The notes: generated by a model not told the origin, from the sequence alone. A DNA stretch of 64,000 nucleotides from Ruminococcus sp. (GCF_016287535.1 NZ_JAEFAJ010000004.1:1-64000); one strand, 5' to 3'; shown: positions 1 through 9,537, counted from the stretch's first letter. Made by a program: numbers and translations.

Positions 1-2595
1 ACAAAGGGCGGCGACGGCTTCAAGGATTACATGGGACCGTACTTCCGTCTCGGTACTTCTGTAAGCGGAAACGAGATCGGCAATTCACAGGCTCAGCAGT
101 TCATCAAGAAGAACTACAACTCTATCACCTGTGAGAACGAAATGAAGCCAGATTCTATCGTTGCAGGCGTAAACGGCGATAACGTAAATATCAGCCTCAA
201 TGCTGCAAGCAACATCCTTAAATTCGCAGAGCAGAATGGCATCGGCGTTCGTGGTCATACCTTCGTATGGTACAGCCAGACTCCTGGCTCACTGTTCCAG
301 GATAACGGCGGTACTGTTTCAAAGGACAGAATGAACAAGCGTCTTGAGAGCATGATCAAGAACACATTCAGTGCACTCAAGAGCCAGTTCCCGAACCTCA
401 AGCTCCACTCCTACGACGTATGTAACGAGCTTTTCGTTAACGATGGCGGCGGAATGAGACCCGGCAGCAACTCAAACTGGGTAAGAGTATACGGCGAAGG
501 CAACTCAGAGTTCGTTGTAAACGCATTCAAGTATGCAAGACAGTATGCTCCTGCAGATTGTAAGCTTTACCTCAACGACTATAACGAGTACATGAGCGCA
601 AAGACAAACGACCTTGTAAATATGGCTAAGACAGTCATGAAGGAAGGTAACTATATCGACGGTATCGGTATGCAGGCTCACCTTGACTCCAAGTATCCTT
701 CAGCAAGCGAGTTTGAGACAGCTCTCAAGAAGTTCGCAGCTCTCGGTCTCGACGTTCAGATCACAGAGCTCGATATCACAAACAGCACGGGTACAAACGG
801 TCAGCTTTATCCTCAGATCTTTGAGGTAGCTATGAAGAATGCTGCTAACATCTCAACTCTTACTCTCTGGGGTACAACAGATGAGAGAAGCTGGAGAGCT
901 AACCAGAATGGTGGTTCACCGCTTCCGTTCAGCAACTACCAGGCTAAGTCGTTCTATAAAGACATTATAGCTCTGGCAAGCAAGATTGATCCGCCCGATC
1001 CTAACTATGGCGTGGTTACAACTACAACAACTACTACCACAACAACTACAACAACAACAACTTCCGCTACCACAACAGTTACAACTACCACACAGGATCC
1101 TAAGGGCGCACTTGATGCTCAGGTTTCAAAGTGGGGCGACGCTAACTGTGATAATGGTATTGATATGGGCGACGCAGTTCTCATCATGCAGTCACTTGCT
1201 AACCCCAATAAGTATCAGCTCACGGAAAAGGGCAAATACAATGCAGACGTTTACGAGGCAGGCGGCGGCATAACAACCAACGATGCAGCTTCTATCCAGA
1301 AGTTCCTCCTCGGTCTTATCAAGCAGCTCCCTGAGAGCTACTCTGATAATATATCAACAGTAGTTACTGAGGCTCCCAAGTCCTCAACAACAACTACTAC
1401 AACAGCTACAACTACAGCGACTACGACCACAACCAAGCCCGCTGCAAAGACTCTCTTCAAGAGCTCTTTCGACTCAAGCACAGACAGCTGGTCAGGCAGA
1501 GGTAATGCTTCTGTAGATGTAAGCTCAGACAGCTTCTATTCAGGTAAGTCACTTTACGTTTCCGGCAGATCAGCTGAGTGGAACGGCGCTGCATACAGCC
1601 TCGGTTCAGACTTCGTAGCAGGTCAGACATACAGCTTCAGCGCAGCAGTTCTCCAGCAGTCCGGAAAGGACGCTACATTCCAGCTTTCACTCCAGCAGGG
1701 TGACGGCAACTCAGCAGTTTATACTCCTATCGCTAAGGCAACTTGTAAGGACGGCGTATGGACAAAGCTTGAGAATACATCGTTCACGATCCCTGACAAC
1801 TCAGGCGATATGCTCCTTTATGTAGAGACTATCGAGAGCTCAGGCGACACAATGAACTTCTACCTTGATGAAGTGCTTGCAGGTACTGAGGGCGTACAGT
1901 CATCAGTTGAGACAGGCAAGGGTACTGTAGGCGAACCTCCTAAGGGCGGCGGTGCTTCAGTTGATACTTCCAAAAAGCTCTGCGCTATCTCATTCGACGA
2001 CGGTGCATCAGCTCAGAGCACAAATGATCCTGGTTACAGAATCATAAACGCTCTTATCAATAACAACATGACAGCTACCTTCTTCAACGTAGGAAGCTGG
2101 ATCAAGACAAATCAGCAGATTCAGTATGAGTTTGAGAACGGCATGGAAGTTGCAAACCATACTCAGTCACATCCTCACCTCGGTCAGCTCGGTTCTTCAC
2201 AGGTAAGAAGTGAGTGGGAGCAGTGCAACAGCAAGCTCAAGAGCATCATCGGCACTGAGCCTTCACACCTCATGAGATTACCTTATCTTGAGAGCAACGG
2301 AACAGTTCAGTCAGCACTTTATGATATCCCGCTTATCAGCTGTGCTATAGATACTCAGGACTGGAACGGCGCTTCAGCAGGTCAGATCGTTAACACGATC
2401 AAGCAGGCTGCACAGAACGGTTCACTTGAGGGTGCTATCGTACTCTGCCACGAGAACTATCAGTCAACAGCACAGGCTATGGAAGAAGTTCTTCCTTGGC
2501 TCGCTCAGAATGGTTACCAGAATGTAAACATCTCTGATATGGCTGCAGCTCACGGCAAGACCCTTGCAGGCGGTCAGGTTCATACAAGAGCATAA
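1..2595 (+). CDS. Multidomain cellulosomal xylanase: GH10 - Thr linker - dockerin type I - Thr linker - CBM22/CBM4_9-like - CE4 polysaccharide deacetylase (5' truncated by window)
   Basis: Frame is open from base 1 (TKGGDGFKDY precedes the listed Met31). GH10 signatures (GHTFVWYSQTP, YDVCNE, QITELDI, LWGTTDERSW), dockerin repeats (GDANCDNGIDMGDAVLIMQSL / DVYEAGGGITTNDAASIQKFLLG), Thr-rich linkers, CE4 signatures (AISFDDG, ANHTQSHPHL). Confidence 0.93.
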   Translation, partial: TKGGDGFKDYMGPYFRLGTSVSGNEIGNSQAQQFIKKNYNSITCENEMKPDSIVAGVNGDNVNISLNAASNILKFAEQNGIGVRGHTFVWYSQTPGSLFQDNGGTVSKDRMNKRLESMIKNTFSALKSQFPNLKLHSYDVCNELFVNDGGGMRPGSNSNWVRVYGEGNSEFVVNAFKYARQYAPADCKLYLNDYNEYMSAKTNDLVNMAKTVMKEGNYIDGIGMQAHLDSKYPSASEFETALKKFAALGLDVQITELDITNSTGTNGQLYPQIFEVAMKNAANISTLTLWGTTDERSWRANQNGGSPLPFSNYQAKSFYKDIIALASKIDPPDPNYGVVTTTTTTTTTTTTTTTSATTTVTTTTQDPKGALDAQVSKWGDANCDNGIDMGDAVLIMQSLANPNKYQLTEKGKYNADVYEAGGGITTNDAASIQKFLLGLIKQLPESYSDNISTVVTEAPKSSTTTTTTATTTATTTTTKPAAKTLFKSSFDSSTDSWSGRGNASVDVSSDSFYSGKSLYVSGRSAEWNGAAYSLGSDFVAGQTYSFSAAVLQQSGKDATFQLSLQQGDGNSAVYTPIAKATCKDGVWTKLENTSFTIPDNSGDMLLYVETIESSGDTMNFYLDEVLAGTEGVQSSVETGKGTVGEPPKGGGASVDTSKKLCAISFDDGASAQSTNDPGYRIINALINNNMTATFFNVGSWIKTNQQIQYEFENGMEVANHTQSHPHLGQLGSSQVRSEWEQCNSKLKSIIGTEPSHLMRLPYLESNGTVQSALYDIPLISCAIDTQDWNGASAGQIVNTIKQAAQNGSLEGAIVLCHENYQSTAQAMEEVLPWLAQNGYQNVNISDMAAAHGKTLAGGQVHTRA

Positions 2596-2788
2596 TCCGC
2601 TATTGGGAATAACAAATCGTGCCGGTCGCAGTATCGGTGACCGGCACACTAATTAAGATTTCTCCAAATTTTAATATCCCCTGAAAGGCAGTCGGTGAAA
2701 ATCGGCTGTCTTTTCATTTTTTTCAGAAAATGATATAATATATGTGACCATATCATACTCCAATGCGTGTCTATAGTGAAAGGAGCTG

Positions 2789-3268
2789 ATGAAGATGCAA
2801 AAATGCGGCTGCGCTCGTGAGGCGGTCGAGAGATACGGCGATATGCTGTACAGGATATGTCTGCTTTCTCTGAAGAATACTGCCGACGCAGAGGACGCTG
2901 TGCAGGAGACATTAATAAAATACGTACAGAAGTCTCCCGATTTCAGCGACAGCGAACATGAAAAAGCATGGCTTATAACTGTAGCCACAAACAAATGCCG
3001 TGATATGCTGAGATATCGTACAAGACACAAGACCGAAAGTGAGGAGATTCTCCTCGGTTATGCTGTAGAGAAAGAGGAAAGCGGGATACTTGACGCTCTT
3101 ATGGAGCTTCCTGAAAAGTACAAAACACCGCTCGTGCTCTTTTATATAGAAGGGTACAAGGTAGACGAGATGGCAGATATCATGGGAATAAGTCTTTCGG
3201 CAGCAAAAATGCGCTTGTCAAGAGGCAGAAAGCTGCTGGAGGAAAAATACAGAAAGGAGTATATGTAG
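2789..3268 (+). CDS. RNA polymerase sigma factor, sigma-70 family ECF type
   Basis: Region 2 (LYRICLLSLKNTADAEDAVQETLIK) and region 4 (LPEKYKTPLVLFYIEGYKVDEMADIMGISLSAAKMRLSRGRKLL). Confidence 0.93.
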   Translation: MKMQKCGCAREAVERYGDMLYRICLLSLKNTADAEDAVQETLIKYVQKSPDFSDSEHEKAWLITVATNKCRDMLRYRTRHKTESEEILLGYAVEKEESGILDALMELPEKYKTPLVLFYIEGYKVDEMADIMGISLSAAKMRLSRGRKLLEEKYRKEYM

Positions 3269-3269
3269 T

Positions 3270-4820
3270 ATGGATAAGAAGCTTAAAAAAGCGGCAGATA
3301 AGATAAAAATGCCTGAGGATATGAAGGAGCGTATCATAAGGAATTGCGAGTCTCTTGAGAAGAACAATATCATACGTAAAGACAATGATGACGGATATAC
3401 GGAAGTCGCAAGCGGAATCGAGCGCGTTGAGTCAGGAAGAAACATTATCAGGACTATCAGCGCGATCGCTGCCTGCGCAGTGCTTGCAGCTGGCATTGGT
3501 ACAACGGGATTTCTGCTCCACAGACAGAAAAATAACGGGTTTGCAGACAGCGGTGTGGAGATGACCACTGTGACTACCGAGCCGGCGGCTTATAAGATAT
3601 CTCCGTTCGGAGATTTCAGGAAGTTCGACTATACTTTTAATGCGGGAATAGCGTGCTATGGCAAATATGGACCCGGAAGCATTTATAACAGGTTTGCGGA
3701 TTTCTTCAATAATTTCGACTGGGGTGAAGATACTAAGGAAATAAAAGATCCAATTGTTCTGAATGATTATGATTTTTCTATTTCATGGGATGTGAATAAC
3801 ATTGTTTCATGGATCTTTATTGCGAAAGACGGTTATGTAATATATACGGAAGATAAATACGATGACAATTTCGATAAAATCATTGAATCAAACAAAAGAT
3901 CATACCGGATAGATTTTGACGCTTTTTTAAACGGATATAACGAGATCGTTTCTATTGAGGAGCATATCACACAGAGTGATGTTGACAGTCTCATAAATGG
4001 TGAGATGACATCAGTTGAGCTGCTTGATCAGGATAATAATATGCTGTATTCAAGTAAAAATGGCGAAGGAAAAGAAAAGCTCGGTGAATTCCTGAAAAAT
4101 GATTTTGTTCCGATGCTGCTGGTAAATATGCCTGTAATTGATTATGATTCAAATTATTTAAAGTATAATATTGAATATGAATTCCGGGAAAATGATCATG
4201 AAACACGGAGGTTACAGTTTAGTATCCTTGAAAATGGTGTTGTAGGCTATTCCACATATACTGATGATGAACCTACAGGGGTTGGAAGCTATTATATTGA
4301 CCTTGACGAGTTCGGCAGCAAGCTTGAAGAGCTTGGCGCAGAAAGCAATATTACGGGAACTGAGAACAATACCAATTTGAACGAAGAGTTAAGAGTACGT
4401 GAAGAAACAGATCAGAAAATCAAAGAATGCAAGAATTGCATGGAATCACTTGCTGTTTGGCTGAAAGCTGACAGGGCAGGATTCAGCGTTTCGACATTCA
4501 ATGGCGAAAATAAGAGAGTTCTTTACAGCGATGATAAAGAAAAGCTGTTAAGCTACATTGAAAGCCATGATTTCGGCGAAAGAGACACAAAAACAGTTAT
4601 CCCCGGTGTTCCTGATGATTTCAGGGAAATAGATGATGACGGACCATTTGGGTTTGCGCTCAATATCTTTTCGGATGATACGGTGTTCGGTGACGGCAGG
4701 TTTGCATTTACAAGAGATATGAGATATGCAGTTTATTATTACGGCGGAGTTGCTAAATATGTGGAAGTGGTCGAACTACCCGATGCAGAACAATTGAATT
4801 TTTTATATGATATGGATTAA
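3270..4820 (+). CDS. Putative membrane-anchored anti-sigma / sigma-factor partner protein
   Basis: Starts immediately after the ECF sigma gene; cytosolic N-terminus, single TM (ISAIAACAVLAAGIGTTGFLL), large extracytoplasmic region. Confidence 0.6.
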   Translation: MDKKLKKAADKIKMPEDMKERIIRNCESLEKNNIIRKDNDDGYTEVASGIERVESGRNIIRTISAIAACAVLAAGIGTTGFLLHRQKNNGFADSGVEMTTVTTEPAAYKISPFGDFRKFDYTFNAGIACYGKYGPGSIYNRFADFFNNFDWGEDTKEIKDPIVLNDYDFSISWDVNNIVSWIFIAKDGYVIYTEDKYDDNFDKIIESNKRSYRIDFDAFLNGYNEIVSIEEHITQSDVDSLINGEMTSVELLDQDNNMLYSSKNGEGKEKLGEFLKNDFVPMLLVNMPVIDYDSNYLKYNIEYEFRENDHETRRLQFSILENGVVGYSTYTDDEPTGVGSYYIDLDEFGSKLEELGAESNITGTENNTNLNEELRVREETDQKIKECKNCMESLAVWLKADRAGFSVSTFNGENKRVLYSDDKEKLLSYIESHDFGERDTKTVIPGVPDDFREIDDDGPFGFALNIFSDDTVFGDGRFAFTRDMRYAVYYYGGVAKYVEVVELPDAEQLNFLYDMD

Positions 4821-4826
4821 AATAAA

Positions 4827-4860
4827 CAACCGCACATCGTAAGATGTGCGGTTGTCTTTT
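4827..4860. terminator. Bidirectional intrinsic terminator between convergent genes
   Basis: CAACCGCACATC-GTAA-GATGTGCGGTTG perfect 12-bp stem followed by T-run. Confidence 0.85.
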
Positions 4861-5719
4861 ACCTTAATGCATATAATTTTTTGAAGTCCGTAGGCGTACA
4901 GTGTTTTATCTCCTTGAAGATACGGTTGAAGGTTGTCAGACTCTTGAAGCCTGAACGCATAGCGACCTCAGTTATAGGTACGCTGGGATCCAGCAGGAGA
5001 AGCTCCGCAGCTTTTGTACGTCTTGCGTTTATGTACTGTAAATATGACATAGCGTTGTACTGCTTGAAGATACGTGAGAAGTGGTACTTGCTGTAGCCTG
5101 CCACATCGGCAAGCTGTTCAAGAGTGATATCGTACATATAGTTATTGTCGATATACTTGAGAACGGTACCGAACTTTTCACTGTACTCGTCTATCTTTTC
5201 GTCGTCGCAGTCCATGACTATCTTCTGCTGTTCGAGCTGATACTCTCTCAGAGCCATGAAAAGTTCAATGACCTTGACATATATCTTCACGTCTGCAAGC
5301 TCTGATTTGGAGTTGTACAGAGAAAGGATATCAAGCATTGTCTTTTTTGCGAGTACATGAAGCTCCTTATCAAGATCGCCGTTTATGAGAACGGGAGCGT
5401 TGAGTGAACGCATGACCGGTTCAAGAGCAGATATCTCGCCGAGAATACTGTTATCGCACTGGAAAATGATACGTCGTCCCGGTATAGCAGGCATACTGTG
5501 CAGCTCGCATGGCGGAACGATAAGAACATCGTTTTCGGGGATTAGATAATCTATCCCGTTTACAGTTACAGTATACTCATTTTTCATGGGCATGATAAGC
5601 TCGACTGCGTTATGCCAGTGTACAGGATATTCTTCAGTCTGAACATTATCATACAGCATTGCATATTTTTGAGTGTCATATTCGACAGTTTCAAATTCAC
5701 CCGAAAGATGTTTTATCAT
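4859..5719 (-). CDS. AraC family transcriptional regulator with cupin-like N-terminus
   Basis: C-terminal double HTH (ITLEQLADVAGYSKYHFSRIFKQY...VAMRSGFKSLTTFNRIFKEIKHCTPTDFKK). Confidence 0.92.
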   Translation of the reverse strand: MIKHLSGEFETVEYDTQKYAMLYDNVQTEEYPVHWHNAVELIMPMKNEYTVTVNGIDYLIPENDVLIVPPCELHSMPAIPGRRIIFQCDNSILGEISALEPVMRSLNAPVLINGDLDKELHVLAKKTMLDILSLYNSKSELADVKIYVKVIELFMALREYQLEQQKIVMDCDDEKIDEYSEKFGTVLKYIDNNYMYDITLEQLADVAGYSKYHFSRIFKQYNAMSYLQYINARRTKAAELLLLDPSVPITEVAMRSGFKSLTTFNRIFKEIKHCTPTDFKKLYALR

Positions 5720-5955
5720 TTTAATACCCCCCCTCTGAACTTTGGTCAGAGGATATGACCAAATATTGCTATCGTTTTCCTTAAACTTCGCTTATATACT
5801 AATACCATTATAACCTATATGTCGTGTTTTGTAAATGCTTTTTGTACAACTTTGTGAAAACTATACAAATAGACTAACCAAAATTTGCGCAATATAGATG
5901 TACAAACAGTTAGAAAATTACAGCTTTATGACAGCTAAATTACAGCATTACGACA

Positions 5956-5998
5956 AAAATCCCCTGACGACCGCATATCGTCAGGGGATGATATTTTA
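5956..5998 (-). terminator. Intrinsic terminator downstream of the SPFH gene
   Basis: CCCCTGACGA..TCGTCAGGGG hairpin followed on the minus strand by T-rich tract. Confidence 0.75.
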
Positions 5999-6009
5999 TG
6001 CAAAAAGTA

Positions 6010-7599
6010 TTACAGTTCAGGAGTATCAGGATCGGGGTTATAGTTTGTGTAGTCTGTATAGTCAGTTCCGTAGTCTGTGTATTCCTGATAGTCGCCGGAA
6101 TTATCTGCTGTTTCGGTTTTTTCCTCAGCCGGCTGAGCTGCAGCCTTTCCGCCGAGGAAGCCTGCGAGCAGAGCTCTGATGTCAACGCCTGTAGCAGCTG
6201 TAAGACCGTCTGTTACCTTTGTGGTAGAACCGATGATATCGCCTACAAGTCTGCTGGAGTTGCCGTCGCCGTACATTGTGATCTTGTCAACATTTGCAAG
6301 AGGTGTAGCAGCGTTCTTGACAACCTCAGGCAGAGCCTTGAAGTACATTTCAAGCACAGCAGCCTCGCCGTACTTCTTCATAGCCTCAGCCTTTGCATTG
6401 ATACCTTCTGCCTCAGCAAGTCCCTTAGCGCGGATAGCGTCAGCCTCTGCCTTACCTACGGCAGCGATACCTTCAGCTTCCTGCATTCTTGCGAACTTCT
6501 GAGCTTCAGCTTCAGCCTTCTGAGCCTCAGCCTCCTGCTCACGCTGGAAACGGTCAGCCTCAGCTTCCTTTTTAAGCTGATAGAGCTTTGCGTCTGCTTC
6601 CTGCTGAGCCCTGTAGCGGTCAGCCTCGGCTTTCTTTTTGATCTGAGCGTCGAGAGCCTTTTCAGTTACTTCTGCCTCGCGAGCCTTGAGCTCAACGTCC
6701 TTTTCGGAAGCGGCGATGTTTGCGTTAGCCTTTGATACCTCAATGGACTTACGCTGTTCCTCTCTCTGGATCTCGTAAGCAGCGTCTGCGATAGCAAGCT
6801 GTGTGTCAGCCTCTTTCTTGAGTTCAGCCTGACGGATAGCAAGCTCATTGTTTTTCTGAGCTATCTCGGTCTCTGCGAGTATCTTGGCATCATTGGCTTC
6901 TTTCTTAGCCTGAGCCTTGGCGATCTCGATCTCCTTTTCGGACTCAGCGCGTGCGATAGCAGCCTTCTTCTGGATCTTTGTGGTGTTGTCGATACCGAGA
7001 TTCTCGATAAGGTTCTGGTCGTCTGTGAAGTTCTGAACATTGAAGGAAACTATTTCAAGTCCCATTCTGTTCAGGTCGGGAGCAGCGTTTTCCTGAACCT
7101 TTTCAGCAAATGCCTTACGGTCATTGACCATAGCCTCAAGGGACATCTGACCAACGATCTCACGCATATTACCTTCAAGCACCTCTCTTGCAACCTTCGC
7201 AACATAAGCGGTGTCTTTGTTGAGGAAGTTCTCAGCGCCGAGCTTTATGAGCATCGGATCGCTGCTTACCTTTACGTTTACGTTTGCGTCAACATTTATG
7301 TTGATATAGTCTGCTGTAGGAACAGCACTTGAAGTCTTTACGTCAACGGCTATGAGCTGGAGTTTCAGCTTATCCACACGCTCAAAGAACGGGATGCGGA
7401 TACTTGCCTTGCCGATTATGATCTTTTTTCTTAATCCGGAAATGATGTAAGCTGTATCCGGGGGAGCTTTGATGTAACCGGTGAAAATAATAATGAGAAG
7501 GACGATGATACCGATTCCGACAGGAATGATCGCGCCCCAGTTGATGTCCTCTGTCATAAGAGCCATCATGTTGATCTTGTTTAACATATAAACCTCCAT
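6010..7599 (-). CDS. Flotillin-like SPFH/Band 7 membrane protein with Tyr/Asp-rich C-terminal tail
   Basis: N-terminal TM, SPFH domain (RIPFFERVDKLKLQLIAVDVKT), long Ala/Glu-rich coiled coil, tail YQEYTDYGTDYTDYTNYNPDPDTPEL. Confidence 0.9.
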   Translation of the reverse strand: MEVYMLNKINMMALMTEDINWGAIIPVGIGIIVLLIIIFTGYIKAPPDTAYIISGLRKKIIIGKASIRIPFFERVDKLKLQLIAVDVKTSSAVPTADYININVDANVNVKVSSDPMLIKLGAENFLNKDTAYVAKVAREVLEGNMREIVGQMSLEAMVNDRKAFAEKVQENAAPDLNRMGLEIVSFNVQNFTDDQNLIENLGIDNTTKIQKKAAIARAESEKEIEIAKAQAKKEANDAKILAETEIAQKNNELAIRQAELKKEADTQLAIADAAYEIQREEQRKSIEVSKANANIAASEKDVELKAREAEVTEKALDAQIKKKAEADRYRAQQEADAKLYQLKKEAEADRFQREQEAEAQKAEAEAQKFARMQEAEGIAAVGKAEADAIRAKGLAEAEGINAKAEAMKKYGEAAVLEMYFKALPEVVKNAATPLANVDKITMYGDGNSSRLVGDIIGSTTKVTDGLTAATGVDIRALLAGFLGGKAAAQPAEEKTETADNSGDYQEYTDYGTDYTDYTNYNPDPDTPEL

Positions 7600-7884
7600 A
7601 TCATAGTAAATGTGCTTATGCGGAGCACCAAACTATAGCAGCTGACGTGTTTCAACTGCATGATGTTATTATATATGATTTTTACATATTTGTCAATAGA
7701 ATACAAAAATTACGCTTCGTATAAGCTTTGTATTGCTTTTATGCATAATGCACAGAAGAGTGTATTTTAAAAATGAGTTCATATGAACCTTTTGTACAGT
7801 TTATAGAACTGAGAGCGCGTGAAACAGGTCGTTTTTATCCTCTTCGGCTAATTATTACAGTTTGATTACAGTTTTTCATATTCC

Positions 7885-7913
7885 TTGACTTTAAAAACAT
7901 TCACTATTATAAT
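7885..7913 (+). promoter_or_regulatory. Sigma-A-type promoter for the rtcB leader transcript
   Basis: TTGACT (7885-7890), 17-nt spacer, TATAAT (7908-7913). Confidence 0.8.
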
Positions 7914-7946
7914 AGTTCCATATTCTACGAAAGGACGGTGAACACC

Positions 7947-8039
7947 ATGACAATGTTCAAAAGCTTTTATAAGATGCCAAAAATTAATATTATTGAAAAC
8001 AAGCATGGAGTTTGCCCGAAGTGTTCAGCCATGTGCTGA
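7947..8039 (+). CDS. Putative 30-aa Cys-rich leader peptide upstream of rtcB (MTMFKSFYKMPKINIIENKHGVCPKCSAMC)
   Basis: RBS-like GAAAGGACGG upstream of ATG; lies between a consensus promoter and an intrinsic terminator; below the ORF-track length cutoff. Confidence 0.55.
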   Translation: MTMFKSFYKMPKINIIENKHGVCPKCSAMC

Positions 8040-8063
8040 GCTTTTGCGTATACAGAGCATTCT

Positions 8064-8088
8064 GCACTCCTGCGGGGGTGCTTTTTTT
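8064..8088 (+). terminator. Intrinsic terminator/attenuator in the rtcB 5' leader
   Basis: GCACTCC-TGCG-GGGGTGC stem (one T:G wobble) followed by TTTTTTT. Confidence 0.75.
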
Positions 8089-8120
8089 GTTGCGTGCGGG
8101 CAGACCGGAAAGGAAAGAGT

Positions 8121-9326
8121 ATGATAGAATTAAACGGAAAATACAATACTGCCAAGGTCTTCACAGATGTGATCGAACAGGACGCAATAACTCAGATCAT
8201 AGCCTTTTGCAGCCAGCCGATGAGTGCGGGGGCGCAGATACGTATCATGCCAGATGTTCATGCGGGAGCAGGCTGTACTATAGGTACTACTATGACTATA
8301 ACCGATAAGGTGATACCCAATCTTGTGGGAGTAGATATCGGCTGCGGCATGGAGACCGTAAGACTGAAGGAAAAGCATATTGAGCTGCAGAAGCTGGACA
8401 AGCTCATATATGAAAAGATACCATCGGGCTTTTCAATACGTGAAAAGTCTCACCGCTATACCGAAAAGATCGACCTTGCAGAGCTTTACTGCATTGAGCA
8501 TATTGATCCGCTTCGTGCAGAGAAGAGCGTCGGCACTCTCGGCGGCGGAAACCACTTCATCGAAGCCGACAAGGGTGAGGACGGCAGCATATATATAGTT
8601 ATCCACTCAGGCTCCCGTCATCTTGGAGTGGAGGTAGCAAGGTACTATCAGAATGAGGCGTACAGACGCCTGAACAAGAGTTCCGACAAGGAAATTAATG
8701 AGCTTATTGCACGGCTCAAGGCAGAGGGAAAGCAGAAGCAGATACAGTCTGAGCTGAAAAAGCTTGAAAATACCAAGACCACTGACGTTCCAAAGCACCT
8801 TGCTTACTGCGAGGGAGAGCTCTTTGAGCAGTATATCCACGATATGAAGATAGTACAGCAGTTCGCAATGCTGAACCGTCAGGCAATGATGGACGAGATA
8901 ATCAAGGGTATGCACGTTCATGCTGAGGAGCAGTTCACGACGATACACAACTATATCGACACAGAGACGATGATACTCCGGAAGGGAGCAGTGTCCGCGC
9001 AGGCAGGTGAGAAGCTCCTCATACCCATAAATATGCGTGACGGCAGCCTTATCTGCACAGGAAAGGGCAATCCGGACTGGAACTGTTCCGCTCCACACGG
9101 CGCAGGCAGACTTATGTCACGTTCACAGGCAAAGCAGAGCTTCACGGTTTCGGAGTTCAAAAAGCAGATGGACGGTATTTACACAACATCGGTCAATGCG
9201 CAGACGCTGGACGAATGTCCAATGGCGTATAAGTCAATGGAAGATATAGTTGACAATATCGGTGATACAGTTGAGATAAACGAGGTCATCAAGCCAATAT
9301 ACAATTTCAAGGCAGGAGAAGAGTAA
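8121..9326 (+). CDS. rtcB: RtcB family RNA-splicing ligase (start at 8121 preferred over ORF-track 8094)
   Basis: MPDVHAGAGCTIGTTMTI, VGVDIGCGMETVRL, LGGGNHFIEAD, APHGAGRLMSRSQAK; RBS AGGAAAGAG before 8121. Confidence 0.95.
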   Translation: MIELNGKYNTAKVFTDVIEQDAITQIIAFCSQPMSAGAQIRIMPDVHAGAGCTIGTTMTITDKVIPNLVGVDIGCGMETVRLKEKHIELQKLDKLIYEKIPSGFSIREKSHRYTEKIDLAELYCIEHIDPLRAEKSVGTLGGGNHFIEADKGEDGSIYIVIHSGSRHLGVEVARYYQNEAYRRLNKSSDKEINELIARLKAEGKQKQIQSELKKLENTKTTDVPKHLAYCEGELFEQYIHDMKIVQQFAMLNRQAMMDEIIKGMHVHAEEQFTTIHNYIDTETMILRKGAVSAQAGEKLLIPINMRDGSLICTGKGNPDWNCSAPHGAGRLMSRSQAKQSFTVSEFKKQMDGIYTTSVNAQTLDECPMAYKSMEDIVDNIGDTVEINEVIKPIYNFKAGEE

Positions 9327-9356
9327 ATCAAAATTTAGCTTTGCTAAATTTTGATT
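9326..9356. repeat. 31-bp AT-rich palindrome (REP-like)
   Basis: AATCAAAATTTAGC-TTT-GCTAAATTTTGATT; related palindromes at 58963 and 59114. Confidence 0.75.
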
Positions 9357-9369
9357 TAAAGGAGGAAAT

Positions 9370-9537
9370 ATGGATAAATTCGTTTCTTATGATAAAATGA
9401 GCAAAAAGGAGAAAAAGAAGATTGACTCCTCAAAACGGGGCAGCTGGAACGGCGTTGACCCTGCCACAAAGGTGGTGGATACCGACAAAAGGCGCTACAG
9501 GCGCAAGCCCAAGCACCCGGAAAGCTTTGAAGAATAA
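9370..9537 (+). CDS. Small basic protein, 55 aa (MDKFVSYDKMSKKEKKKIDSSKRGSWNGVDPATKVVDTDKRRYRRKPKHPESFEE)
   Basis: GGAGGAAAT RBS directly upstream, complete ORF, followed by a terminator hairpin. Confidence 0.7.
   Translation: MDKFVSYDKMSKKEKKKIDSSKRGSWNGVDPATKVVDTDKRRYRRKPKHPESFEE

Noticed and set aside
986-1273. 95-aa ORF rich in Gln/Leu/Pro on the + strand
   Set aside because: Out-of-frame reading of the xylanase Thr linker and dockerin; low complexity from ACA/ACT repeats.
2789-4820. SigI/RsgI biomass-sensing pair
   Set aside because: The sigma factor is ECF-like and no CBM or RsgI N-terminal domain is recognisable; retained only as an unclassified sigma/partner pair.
5998-6735. 245-aa + strand ORF opposite the SPFH gene
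   Set aside because: Antisense shadow of the GC/Ala-Glu-rich coiled-coil coding sequence; Ser/Leu/Cys-rich with no domain.
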